A stretch of DNA of 35,739 nucleotides from Mycolicibacterium vaccae NBRC 14118 = CIP 105934 (GCF_001552715.1 NZ_BCRS01000048.1:1-35739); one strand, 5' to 3'; positions 25,913 through 35,300 are shown, counted from the first letter of the stretch. Notes: generated by a model from the letters alone, not told the origin. Made by a program: numbers and translations.

Positions 25913-26497
25913 TTATCGAAGCAGTCCGCGCACGCAGAAGGTGTGCACCTGGGCGGCGACGACCGGCGTCCCGTTGAGTCCGGCGCCCAGATCGCGCAGG
26001 CGGAGCGCGCTGAGCACGGTCTGCATCAGGATCGCGGCGTCGGTGTCGATGTCCAGGTCGGTGCGGAACGCGCCCTCGTCGATCCCGCGGCGCAGGATGT
26101 CCGCGATCAGTCGGTGCAAGGGCGCCAGCACATCGGCGAACTCTTTGGGCCGGGTGTCCATCAGGTGGTCGTTGTAGTAGGTCAGACCTCGGTTGATGCT
26201 GTCCTGGGTGGTGGATTCGGGCGGGGCGCTGATCCGGTCGATGAGCCGGCGCAGTGCGTCGACACCGGTCAGCGACGCGGTCTCGGCGCGCCAGCGTTCG
26301 GTCGCATCGGTCATGATCTTGTCGGTCAACGCCAGCAGCAGTTCGTCCTTGCTCGCGAAGTGCTGATAGAACGCACGCAGCGAGGTCTTGGCGCGCTCGA
26401 CCACCTCCAGGACGGTGAAATCCGTGCGGCCCGTCTCGCCGAGGATCTCCAGCGCCGAGCCCATGAACCGGCCCACGCGCGATTCGGGTGCATCCAC
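25913..26497 (-). CDS. TetR-family regulator of the acyl-CoA catabolic locus
   Basis: This 194-residue TetR protein has its helix-turn-helix at about residues 10-55 (TVLEVVERAKTSLRAFYQHFASKDELL). The C-terminal ligand pocket is unassigned; regulators next to such genes often sense acyl-CoA thioesters (inference). The start is taken as GTG 26497, whose first base is the last base of an operator palindrome. No Shine-Dalgarno site is visible, so translation may be leaderless; ATG 26464 is an alternative but would trim helix 1. It sits upstream of the amidohydrolase operon on the same strand and divergent from the thioesterase gene. Confidence 0.88.
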   Translation of the reverse strand: MDAPESRVGRFMGSALEILGETGRTDFTVLEVVERAKTSLRAFYQHFASKDELLLALTDKIMTDATERWRAETASLTGVDALRRLIDRISAPPESTTQDSINRGLTYYNDHLMDTRPKEFADVLAPLHRLIADILRRGIDEGAFRTDLDIDTDAAILMQTVLSALRLRDLGAGLNGTPVVAAQVHTFCVRGLLR

Positions 26498-26513
26498 GGT
26501 AATGACGTTACCG
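26497..26513. promoter_or_regulatory. TetR operator copy 3, between the TetR and thioesterase genes
   Basis: CGGTAATGACGTTACCG differs from copy 1 at only two central positions. It touches the TetR start codon and is 60 nt upstream of the thioesterase ATG. It can therefore serve both autoregulation and thioesterase control. Confidence 0.85.
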
Positions 26514-26572
26514 CTTTCGGAAAACCTCAGTTACTGTTCCCACGATCAGTCACCGAGTGGAAGCGATGGCAC

Positions 26573-27457
26573 ATGACAACCGAATCGGCGCAAACCCCGT
26601 GGACGGTCCAGGGTCTGCTCGACCTGTTCGACGCGGAGCCTTCCGGGCAGGATGTCTTCACCGCGCAGACCGGCCTGGCCGCCGAGGACGAGCGGCAGGT
26701 GGTGGAGGGCACGCAGGTGCTCGCCCAGTCGATCGTCGCTGCCGCCAAACGATTTCCGGACAAGTCGGTGCGCTCGGTGTACTCGGTGTTCGCCAGGGCG
26801 GTGCTGGTCGGCGCGGGCCCGGTCGAGTTGGAGGTCGACGTGGTCAGCGAGGGACGGTCGACCGCGACGGCCGTGGTGACCGCTAAGCAGAACGGGAAGC
26901 GGTGCATCACCACGACGGTGCTGGCCGACGTGCCGACCGCCGACGTGATCCGTCATCACCTGCCCAGGCCCGACGTGGCCCCGCCGGCCGAGGCGAACGC
27001 GTCGGCGATGCCGATGACCGGACGGGAACTGCGCCTGGTCGACGTCGTCGACGTCAACAGCCCCGACGAGGTCGGGCCGCCGGAGTTGTTCGCATGGCTG
27101 CACTACGACCCGATTCCTGAGCGCGACGACCTCGCCAAGGCGCTCATCGCGTATTTCACCGGACACCTTGGCATTTCGACGACGATGCGGGCCCACGGGG
27201 GCATCGGTACCAGCCAGGCCCACCTCACGGTGTCCACCGCGCCGATGACGGTGTCGGTGAGCTTCCACGAGCCGGTGCGCTGGGACGGCTGGCTGCTCTA
27301 CACCCACGAGAGCACGCAGGTGGGTGCCGGCATGTCGTATGTGCGCGGCACGGTGCACACCGAGGACGGCGAGTTGCTCGCGTCGTTCACCCAGGACGCG
27401 CTGATCCGGCCGTTGCGCACCACCGACACCACGATCAAGGAGCAGTCGCGCCTCTAG
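26573..27457 (+). CDS. TesB-like acyl-CoA thioesterase (double hotdog)
   Basis: This 294-residue protein resembles acyl-CoA thioesterase II. The C-terminal hotdog has FHEPVRWDGWLLYTHEST, then SYVRGTVHTEDGELLASFTQDALIR, matching the TesB blocks that hold the catalytic Thr and Gln. The expected Asp, normally in a SLDH segment, is not obvious; the aligned region reads STAPMTVSVS. Activity is therefore likely but less certain. It would hydrolyse acyl-CoA to free acid and CoA. ATG 26573 lies downstream of a TetR operator. Its TAG stop overlaps the stop of the convergent DUF885 gene. Confidence 0.85.
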   Translation: MTTESAQTPWTVQGLLDLFDAEPSGQDVFTAQTGLAAEDERQVVEGTQVLAQSIVAAAKRFPDKSVRSVYSVFARAVLVGAGPVELEVDVVSEGRSTATAVVTAKQNGKRCITTTVLADVPTADVIRHHLPRPDVAPPAEANASAMPMTGRELRLVDVVDVNSPDEVGPPELFAWLHYDPIPERDDLAKALIAYFTGHLGISTTMRAHGGIGTSQAHLTVSTAPMTVSVSFHEPVRWDGWLLYTHESTQVGAGMSYVRGTVHTEDGELLASFTQDALIRPLRTTDTTIKEQSRL

Positions 27458-27458
27458 A
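27453..27458. other. Convergent stop codons sharing a TCTAGA palindrome
   Basis: The thioesterase stop TAG (27455-27457) and the DUF885 stop (CTA at 27454-27456 on this strand) are the same palindromic CTAG read on opposite strands. The coding regions overlap by 4 bp. Confidence 0.9.
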
Positions 27459-29085
27459 GTGCGGCCAGCACGGCCGAGTGCAGCACCTCCAGCGGCAGGC
27501 CGCCGAGGTCCAGCGCCCGGCTGTGGAACTCCTTGAGGGACACCCCGCGGCCGACCACCTCGTCACGCAGTTGCTGCCAGATGCGTTGACCGATCGCGTA
27601 GGACGGCGCCTGCCCCGGCCAGCCGAGGTAGCGGTCCAGCTCGAACCGCAGGTTCTCCTCGGCCATCGCGCTGTGGGCCTGCAGGAACGTCCACGCCCGG
27701 CCGGCGTCCCAGGTGCCGCCGTCGGGTGCCTTCAGACCGCAGTGCACACCGATGTCGATCACCACCCGTGCCGCGCGGAACCGTTGGGCGTCAAGCATTC
27801 CCATCCGGTTACCGGCGTCCTCCAGCCAGCCCAGCTCGGCCATCAGCCGCTCGGCGTAGAGCGCCCAGCCCTCGCCGTGCCCGGACACCCAGCAACCGAG
27901 CCGGCGCCAGCGGTTGAGCTCGTCGGCAAGCACCACCGCGCGGCCGATCTGCAGGTGGTGTCCCGGCACGCCTTCGTGGAAGACCGTCGTGGTCTCCTGC
28001 CAGGTGTGGAACGTGTCGACGCCGTGCGGCACCGACCACCACATCCGGCCGGGACGCGACAGGTCCTCCGAGGGGCCGGTGTAGTAGATGCCGCCGGTGT
28101 GGGTCGGCGCGATCCGGCACTCCAGGTTGCGCAGAGCGGGATCGATGTCGAAATGCTTGTCGCCCAACGCATCCACCACGCGGTCGGACAGATCCTGCAT
28201 CCAGCGTTGGAGCGCGTCGGTGCCGTGGACCAGATAGCGCTGTTCATCGTCGAGCCGGCGTAACGCCTCGGCCGCGGACGCCCCGGGGTAGAGCTGATCG
28301 GCGATCGCGTCCTGCTCGGCCACGATACTTTGGAGCAGGTCGAGTCCCCATTCGTAGGCCTCGTCGAAATCGACTGCGGCGCCGAGGAAGTTACGTGACA
28401 TCACGGTGTACACCTCGCGCCCGCAGCCGTCGGTGTCGCGGGCGTGCGGGGCGATGTCGTCGCGCAGCGTCGTCGCCAACCAGGTGTAGGCCTCGGCCGC
28501 GTCCCTGGCGTGCCGGACGAGCTGGGACTGCAGTGCGGGGACGTCGGCGTCGGCGACCATTGCCACGAACAGTTCGGCGTTCTGGTTCGCCTGCTGGATG
28601 CCTCGGCGCACCTGCCGGACGGCCGGTCCGCGACCGTCGCGGCTCGCCGCGCGCAGCGCGTCGGCATACCCGGCCACCCGCTGCGGGATCTGGGTCAGCC
28701 GCCGGTCGACGGTGGCCCAGTCGTCCTCGTTGTCGGTGGGCATCAGGTCGAAGACGTCGCGCATCGTCTGCAGAGGGGAGGCGATGACGTTGAGTTCGCC
28801 GAGATCGAGGCCGGCGTCGTGCATGGCGAGCAGGACGCCGAGGCGCTCGCGCATCGCGGCGACGGTGACCACGTCGACGGTGTCGGTCGGGGTCACGGCA
28901 TCGAGTTCGCGCAGCGCGGCGCGGGCGGCCTCGGCGCGGGCCTTCACGCCGTCGGGGGAGTAGTCGGTGATCTGGTCGTCGTGTCCGGCGATGCCCGATT
29001 CGGTGGCCGCGCACGGATCCAGGGCCGCCGAGATCTCCAGATAGCGTTCGGCGACGGCGTCGACGGCCGTGGTGGGCCTAGCCAA
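27454..29085 (-). CDS. DUF885-family metallopeptidase-like protein
   Basis: This is a protein of about 543 residues with the DUF885 signature HEGVPGHH (H370, E371), a variant of the HExxH zinc motif. Further family blocks are YYTGPSEDLSRPGR, a WALYAERLM block and the QAPSYAIGQ block near the end. Members are predicted zinc-dependent peptidases; no signal peptide is seen, so it is probably cytoplasmic. The start is uncertain. TTG 29085 overlaps the upstream stop by 8 nt and begins just before the conserved AVDAVAERYLEISAALDP block. GTG 29124 would add 13 residues and overlap the upstream gene by 47 nt. It is coupled to the preceding zinc peptidase gene. Confidence 0.88.
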   Translation of the reverse strand: MARPTTAVDAVAERYLEISAALDPCAATESGIAGHDDQITDYSPDGVKARAEAARAALRELDAVTPTDTVDVVTVAAMRERLGVLLAMHDAGLDLGELNVIASPLQTMRDVFDLMPTDNEDDWATVDRRLTQIPQRVAGYADALRAASRDGRGPAVRQVRRGIQQANQNAELFVAMVADADVPALQSQLVRHARDAAEAYTWLATTLRDDIAPHARDTDGCGREVYTVMSRNFLGAAVDFDEAYEWGLDLLQSIVAEQDAIADQLYPGASAAEALRRLDDEQRYLVHGTDALQRWMQDLSDRVVDALGDKHFDIDPALRNLECRIAPTHTGGIYYTGPSEDLSRPGRMWWSVPHGVDTFHTWQETTTVFHEGVPGHHLQIGRAVVLADELNRWRRLGCWVSGHGEGWALYAERLMAELGWLEDAGNRMGMLDAQRFRAARVVIDIGVHCGLKAPDGGTWDAGRAWTFLQAHSAMAEENLRFELDRYLGWPGQAPSYAIGQRIWQQLRDEVVGRGVSLKEFHSRALDLGGLPLEVLHSAVLAAL

Positions 29086-29974
29086 GGTTGTTCGTCGCGA
29101 AGGTGTCGCACTTGGCCGGGTCACCGGTCTGGTACCCGGTGGTGAACCACTTCTGGCGTTGCGCCGACGAACCGTGGGTCCACGACTCCGGGCTGACCCG
29201 GCCGGTGGCCGCCTCTTGGATGCGGTCGTCGCCGACGGCCGAGGCCGCGGACAACGCGTCGGTGATGTCCCTGTCGGTCAACGGTTCCAGAAACGGCACG
29301 TCGGTCCCTTCCTGCTTGGTGATCGCCGCGTAGTGCGCCCACACCCCGGCGTAGCAGTCGGCCTGCAGTTCGGTGCGCACGCCGCCGCCGGTCGGTCCGG
29401 TCGGATCCTGCTGCGCCCGGCCGAGCACGCCCTGCAGGTTCTGCACGTGATGGCCGAACTCGTGGGCCACGACGTACTCCTGCGCGAACGGGCCGCCGCT
29501 GGAACCGAACTGGTCTCGCAGCACGTCGAAGAAGCCGGTGTCGAAGTAGGCGGTCTGGTCTCCCGGGCAGTAGAACGGGCCGACCTCGCTGCTGGCGAAG
29601 CCGCAGCCGCCGGTGTTCACACCGCCGGTGAAAATCTCGACGTTCGGCCGCCGGTAGCCGGGCATCAGCTGCGCCCACACGCCGTCGAGGGAGTTCCCGG
29701 TCGCCACGACCCGGCACTGCACGATCTCGTTGGCGTCCTTCCCGGTCCGGCACTGGCTGAGGTCGAATCCGGGCGCTTCGACGCCCTGGGTGTCCATCGG
29801 GGCCTGGGCGGGCATCACCGTGCCCGGATCGACGCCGAGGAACAGAGCCACCACGACGATCAGGAGCCCACCGAGACCGCCGCCGACCGCGATGCCGCGG
29901 CCGGGACCGCGGCCCCCGCCACTGCTGGTCGATGTGGTGCTGGTGTCGATCCGCATGCCCTCGTTGAAGGTCAT
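29078..29974 (-). CDS. Membrane-anchored neutral zinc metallopeptidase (YpfJ/Rv2575-like)
   Basis: This is a 298-residue protein. A Gly/Ser/Thr-rich cytoplasmic N-terminus leads into one hydrophobic segment (about residues 29-50), then an extracytoplasmic metallopeptidase domain. The zinc motif is HEFGHH (H171, E172, H175), followed by ELQADCYAGVWAH, which supplies the third ligand region. Cysteines are frequent (QCR, CGF, YCPG, DCYAG, KCDTF), consistent with an oxidising compartment. ATG 29974 gives MTFNEGMRID, which matches the N-terminus of Rv2575 as I recall it. Its stop overlaps the DUF885 start by 8 nt. The substrate is unknown. Confidence 0.9.
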   Translation of the reverse strand: MTFNEGMRIDTSTTSTSSGGGRGPGRGIAVGGGLGGLLIVVVALFLGVDPGTVMPAQAPMDTQGVEAPGFDLSQCRTGKDANEIVQCRVVATGNSLDGVWAQLMPGYRRPNVEIFTGGVNTGGCGFASSEVGPFYCPGDQTAYFDTGFFDVLRDQFGSSGGPFAQEYVVAHEFGHHVQNLQGVLGRAQQDPTGPTGGGVRTELQADCYAGVWAHYAAITKQEGTDVPFLEPLTDRDITDALSAASAVGDDRIQEAATGRVSPESWTHGSSAQRQKWFTTGYQTGDPAKCDTFATNNLG

Positions 29975-30047
29975 CTCGCTACCCCCGTCCACCGCCTGCC
30001 CGCTGCGCGGGGCTGCCTGACACCCATGCCGGTCCAGCTTCGCACAC

Positions 30048-30053
30048 TACGAT
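30048..30053 (+). promoter_or_regulatory. Candidate -10 hexamer for a leaderless carboxylesterase mRNA
   Basis: TACGAT fits TANNNT. It ends 7 nt before the GTG start at 30061, placing the transcript start at or next to the initiation codon. No Shine-Dalgarno site precedes the GTG. No clear -35 is visible. The 86-bp gap also carries the promoter of the divergent zinc peptidase. Confidence 0.5.
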
Positions 30054-30060
30054 TTGGCGC

Positions 30061-31542
30061 GTGGCTGCCGTCGCCGGAGAACCAGCTGTGCTGAGCACGC
30101 CGTCGGGGGATCTGCGAGGCGGGGTCGAGGGCGGCATCGGGGTGTGGCGCGGGGTGCCGTATGCCGAGCAACCCGTCGGACCGCGGCGTTTCCTGGCGCC
30201 CGAGCCGTTGTCCCCGTGGTCGGGGGTGCGCGACGCACGCGAACACGGGCCGTTGCCGCCGCAGACCAAGTCGTTCGTCGGAGGGGGCCGTGACGATCCG
30301 AAGGCGCGTGACGAGGCGTGCCTGACGTTGACGGTGTGGTCGCCGGACACCGCGGCGTCGCTGCCGGTGATGGTGTGGATCCCCGGCGGTGCGTTCGTCT
30401 ACGGCGCGGGCCAGTTCCAGCTGTACAACGGTTCGCGGCTGGCGGCCAACGGCAACGTGGTCGTCGTCAACGTGACCTATCGCATCGGTGTGTTCGGCGG
30501 GCTGGAGCTCAGCGATCTCGGAGAGGGGTTCGACGACAACCTCGCGCTGCGGGACCAGATCGCGGCGTTGCGCTGGGTGCGGGACAACATCGCCGCGTTC
30601 GGCGGGGATCCGGGCCGGGTGACGGTGTTCGGCGAGTCCGCGGGGGCGACGTCGGTGTTGGCGTTGATGGCGGCGCCGGAGGCGGCCGGGTTGTTCGACC
30701 GGGCCATCGCGCAGAGCCCGGCGCTGCCGTTGATCGCCGACCGCGAGTTCCGCGCGGTCAATGCGCACGAGTTCCTGCGCCGACTCGGTGTCGGCGTCGA
30801 CGAGGTCAAAGCCCTGCCGCAGCGTCAGCTACGCCGCGCGGCGGGCATGGTGCAGCTCAAGAGTGCCGCGACCACCCCGACGCTGGCCTACGGGCTCACG
30901 CATGGCACGGATCTGCTGCCCCGCGATCCTGTCGATGCCGCGCGGGAGGGGTTTATGACACGGGTGCCGTTGATCGTGGGGACCAACAGCCATGAGGCGT
31001 CGATGTTCGCGTGGACGAAGCCGCCGATGTTGCCCACCACCAGAGACTCGATCGACGCGTACTTCGATCGTGTTGCTCCGCACGCCAAACAGGCTGTGCT
31101 GCAGGCATATCCGGCCTACCCGCGGCGCAGCGCCCTGGTTGCTCTCGGCGCGGATGCGATGTTCGGCGGCCCCACCTGGGCGTTCGCCGACGCCTACAGC
31201 TCGCATGCGTCGACGCGGATGTACCGCTTCGACCATTTCGGGCTGAGTCTGCGCATGCTGGGGTTGGGCGCGACGCACGGCAGCGAGATCGTGCACATCC
31301 ATCACAGCTACGAGTCGTTCGTCGGGCGCAAACTGCACCCGTTGGGCCGGCGAATCCAGCCCGGTGTCGGGCGCCGGATGCAGCGGGCCTGGCTGGATTT
31401 CGCCTGGGGCGGGGTGGGCGTCGAGCACTGGCCGCTCTACGAGACAGGGCAGCGGCTGACTCGGCTGATCACGTCGACTCGGGACGTGATGGTTCCCGAT
31501 CCCGACCGGGATCGGCGAGAGGCGTGGGCAGCGGTGTACTAG
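30061..31542 (+). CDS. Type B carboxylesterase (alpha/beta hydrolase)
   Basis: This 493-residue esterase hydrolyses carboxylic esters. The oxyanion-hole block is IPGGAFVYGAG, the nucleophile elbow GESAGA (S193), and the likely acid NSHEASMF (E312). The His is in GATHGSE (H406), giving a complete triad. The N-terminal VLSTPSGDLRGGVEGGIGVWRGVPYAEQPVG block is the family start. No signal peptide is present, so it is probably cytoplasmic. GTG 30061 is the likely start; GTG 30088 is possible. The stop is 4 bp from the stop of the convergent enoyl-CoA hydratase gene. Confidence 0.92.
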   Translation: MAAVAGEPAVLSTPSGDLRGGVEGGIGVWRGVPYAEQPVGPRRFLAPEPLSPWSGVRDAREHGPLPPQTKSFVGGGRDDPKARDEACLTLTVWSPDTAASLPVMVWIPGGAFVYGAGQFQLYNGSRLAANGNVVVVNVTYRIGVFGGLELSDLGEGFDDNLALRDQIAALRWVRDNIAAFGGDPGRVTVFGESAGATSVLALMAAPEAAGLFDRAIAQSPALPLIADREFRAVNAHEFLRRLGVGVDEVKALPQRQLRRAAGMVQLKSAATTPTLAYGLTHGTDLLPRDPVDAAREGFMTRVPLIVGTNSHEASMFAWTKPPMLPTTRDSIDAYFDRVAPHAKQAVLQAYPAYPRRSALVALGADAMFGGPTWAFADAYSSHASTRMYRFDHFGLSLRMLGLGATHGSEIVHIHHSYESFVGRKLHPLGRRIQPGVGRRMQRAWLDFAWGGVGVEHWPLYETGQRLTRLITSTRDVMVPDPDRDRREAWAAVY

Positions 31543-31546
31543 GGGA

Positions 31547-32320
31547 TCAGCGGCCTCGCCACCGCGGTGCACGTTTGTCGCGCCACGCCTGGATTCCTTC
31601 GGCCACGTCCTCGGTCGCGGCGGCGACCTTGCGCATGGTCTCCCCGAAGCGCACGGATTCGATCCAGCCCATGTTCGCCGTGCGCCACGCCACCTCCTTG
31701 GTGGCGCGCTGCGCGAGCGGCGCCGCCTCGGTGAGCGTCCGCGCCCACGACTGCGCTTGCGCTTGCAGACGATCAGGCTCGACCAGCCGCCACACCAAAC
31801 CGATCTCCTTGGCGCGCTCGGCGGTGATCGGTTTGCCCGTCAACAGCAACTCCATCGCATCGGCCCACCGCACCCGTTCCGGCAGCCGGATCGCACCCAC
31901 GACGGTGGGCACCCCCAGCGACACCTCCGGAAACGCGAAGGTGGCGTCGGTGCTGGCAATCACGAAGTCGCAGAACAGGACTCCGGTCAATCCGTAACCC
32001 ACGCACGGGCCGTGGACGGCGGCGATCGTCGGCTTGAACAGTTCCATCCCTGATTCGAACGAGTTGATGGTGGGCTTCTCCCAGAACGTGCCGCCGAAAG
32101 TGCCGACGGAGCCCTCGCCGTCCTTGAGGTCGCCGCCCGCGCAGAAGACGTCACCGTTGGCGGTCAGAACGCCCACCCAGGCCTCCTCGTCGTCCCGGAA
32201 CCGGTCCCATGCCGCGTTCAAGTCCTGCCGTAGGGCGCCGTTGATGGCGTTACGGGCCTCCGGCCGGTTCAGGGTGATCGTGGCGACGTGGTCGGCCAGT
32301 TCGTAGGTGACGAGGCTCAT
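31547..32320 (-). CDS. Enoyl-CoA hydratase/isomerase family protein with one catalytic Glu replaced
   Basis: This 257-residue crotonase-fold protein has the N-terminal ITLNRPEARNAIN and the oxyanion segment FCAGGDLKDGEG. The GPCVGYGLTGVLFCDFVIAS block and FAFPEVSLGVP follow. Of the two glutamates used by classical hydratases, the second is present (E132) but the first is replaced by Thr (T112 in GYGLTGVLFCD). It may therefore be an isomerase, hydrolase or other crotonase-fold enzyme rather than a hydratase. It lies 19 nt downstream of the cyclase/ATPase regulator on the same strand, probably co-transcribed. Confidence 0.88.
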   Translation of the reverse strand: MSLVTYELADHVATITLNRPEARNAINGALRQDLNAAWDRFRDDEEAWVGVLTANGDVFCAGGDLKDGEGSVGTFGGTFWEKPTINSFESGMELFKPTIAAVHGPCVGYGLTGVLFCDFVIASTDATFAFPEVSLGVPTVVGAIRLPERVRWADAMELLLTGKPITAERAKEIGLVWRLVEPDRLQAQAQSWARTLTEAAPLAQRATKEVAWRTANMGWIESVRFGETMRKVAAATEDVAEGIQAWRDKRAPRWRGR

Positions 32321-32339
32321 CGCTGGACCCTAGCGCCGT

Positions 32340-35300
32340 TCAGGCCATGGCCCGCGCCAACGCGATGTGACCGTCGAATCCGACTTCCTCGGCGTGGGCC
32401 CGGTAGCGGTCGCGCAGCTCGGCGTAGGCATGCAGATCGCCGTCGGCCTTCGCGAGCATCGCCCGCATGCGCATCAGCGGAAGTTCGTGATACAGGAAGG
32501 TGGGCTCCGTGGGGGTGGCAGCCAGTTCAGCGACGACCTTCTCGGCGTCTTCGCGATCACCTTCGCGGTTGCGGGCGAGGAGTGCATCGACGAGAACGGT
32601 GGTGGACCAGCCCCGGTTGACACCCTCGCCGGCGCGGATCTCGCTCGCGAGCACCCCTCGGCACAGATCGACAGCGGTGTCGTAGTCCCGGCGGCGGATC
32701 GACTCCGCTGCCACTTCCAGGTCGACACACCATGCCGCGATGATCGTGTACCGGTGTTCGAGCGCGACCTGCCGCGACTTCGCCATCAACTCGAAGCCCA
32801 GCCGCCGGTCGGTGTCCCGACGGCGTACCAGGATGAATCCGTAGGTGAATTCGGCGTTGGTGAGCAAAAGGTTGTCGCCGAACCGGCGTGCGATGTCAAG
32901 GGCCTCAGCGGTGTCGCGCAGCGCGTCATCGTCGGCGACCAACGCCCAATTCATGATCGCGACGTACTTGAACATCACCACGGTGGAGAAGGTGAACTTG
33001 TCCACGCTTCGGGCGATCGAGAGTGCGTCGTCGAAATCTTGACGCCATCCGCTGATCCCCAGGCAGCATCGCGTCGACGCCCTCATCGCCAACGCCAGCG
33101 CCAGTGGAGATCCGACGACGAGGTTGCCCATCGTCGCATCTCCGGCCGCGTCGTCGATGGACCGCTGGGCCAGATCCAGCGATGCCGACATCTCGCCGGC
33201 GTCCCACTTGGCGATGGCGCCCACCATCGGGATCAGTGCGACCGCCAGCTCCCGGTCGCCGATCGCGTCGAGTAGCTCCACCTGCTCGGACGCGAGCCGA
33301 GACGCCTCGGTGTAACGGCCGTGAAAGTTCAGCATCTGGATCAGTCCGGCCATGCCGATCGCCAGGGACCGTTTGTCGCCGGCCTGCTGGGTCAGGTCGC
33401 GCAGCTCGTCGAATCCGACATCGGCCAGCTCGCCGCCGACCCGCCAGGTCGTGGCCGCCAGCCACGTTCGCGCAGCGATGCGCATCGTCAACCGGTCCGG
33501 TTCGTCCTCGGGCAGGCCGTCGGCGACGGCGACCGCGCGCTGCCAGCTCATCCTGGCCGCGGCGATGTCGCGATGAGTCGCCCAGGTGCCGGCCGCCATA
33601 TGTCGGTCGAATGCCGCACGGAGGTCACCAGCTGCTTCGAGGTGGGTGGCGATCAGTGCCGCATTGGCCGCAGCGCCTTCGGGATCGGTGCGTTCGATCT
33701 CGGCCGCGATGCGGCGGTGAAGTTCGGCCCGGCCGGCCCTCAGCTGAGATTCATAGGCGACGGCGCGCATCAGGGGGTGCCGGAAGGCGTACTGATCCGG
33801 ATGGGTGCTCACCCGTGCGATCAACTCGGCATCCACCAGGTCATCGATCGCCGAGGACCCGGCTACGGCGTCCAAGAGCGTGCGGGAGAACGGGGAGCCG
33901 ATCGCCGCGGCCGCGTACAGGGTGCGTTTGGCTGCCGGAGCGAGCCGGTCGATCCGGGCGGCGATGGTGGTCTGCACGGACGCCGGGACGGGGATGTCGG
34001 CATCTCCCTGGCAGGTGAAGGCGCCTCTCGTCCCACCGAGGACGCGGCGCTCGGCGAGATCCCGGATCATCTCCTCGATGAAGAACGGGTTTCCCGCGGC
34101 TCGATCGGTGATGCGCTGGGCCAGCGTGGCCACGGAGGTGTCCGGACCGACGAGCGAAACGGTGAGCTTCGAGGAGCTCGAATAGTCCAGGGGCGCAAGC
34201 GCGATGGTTCTGTCGGCCGGTCTCGCGAGCGCACCGTGGTAGTCGGGTCGGTGCGTGATCAGCACCAGGGCTGCGGCGTCGGCGATCGTGCCGAGGAAAT
34301 CCGCGATCATCGCCTCGCTGGCCGCATCTATCCAATGGGCGTCTTCGACCACATACACCGTCGGTTGACGACGCGAGAGCAGGGCGCTGTCCAGAAGTGC
34401 GGTGAGGCGTCGCTTTCGGGCATCAGGCGTGACGTCTTCCGGCGGGGGACGGCCGTCGCCGATTCCCAGCATGTCGTCGAGCATCAGTAGGTCCTGCGGG
34501 TCGGCGTCGGGCAGCGCCGAGCGTGTGGCCGCCCTGGCGCTTTCGGCCGGCACGTGCTCGATGCCGAAGAAGGCTCGCAGCAATCCGGTGGCCGCGCCGA
34601 AGGGCACGTCGCAGGTATGGGATTGGCAGTAGGTCCAGAACACCTGCATGCCGCGATCGGTGGCGAGCGCGGCGAGTTCGCGGGCGAGCCGGCTCTTGCC
34701 GATACCGGGCGTTCCCACCACACGTACCACCACGCCCCGGCCACGAGAGGAGTCCTCCAGACTGCCTACCAGCTCGGCGATTTCGGAGGTGCGCCCGACA
34801 AACGGGGTGTCCGCGGACCGTAGCTGGGCGCGTTCGGCGGCTCCCAGCAACGTCCGTGCGGGTACCGGTCGGTTCGCGCCCTTGATGTGCACCCACTCCA
34901 CCCCGCCCAGTTGAGCGTCGTGTTCGACCAGGCGTGCGGTGGTCTCGCTGACCATCACCCCGCCCGGCGGCGCCACGGACTCCATTCGTTGGGCGAGCCC
35001 GACGTGCTCGCCGATCACGGTGTAACCGGGCGAATCGGAGCCGATGTCACCCGCGATGACCTGGCCGGAGTTCAGACCGACACGAACTTTGAAATCCATA
35101 CCGTCGCGCACACGGACCTTCTCGGCCAGGTCACGTGCTTCGTCCTGAATGGCCAACGCCGTCAGACAAGCACGAAGCGCGTGGTCCTCCATCGCGAGAG
35201 GCGCGCCGAACAGCGCCATGACCCCGTCGCCGATGAATTCGACTGCGCCACCGTAGCGCTTTACGACTCGCGTCGACCTGTCGAGCAGTTCGGACATGAT

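Noticed and set aside
25820..26572. Upstream extension of the thioesterase frame to 25820
   Set aside because: It runs antisense through the TetR gene and its operators; the conserved thioesterase starts at 26573.
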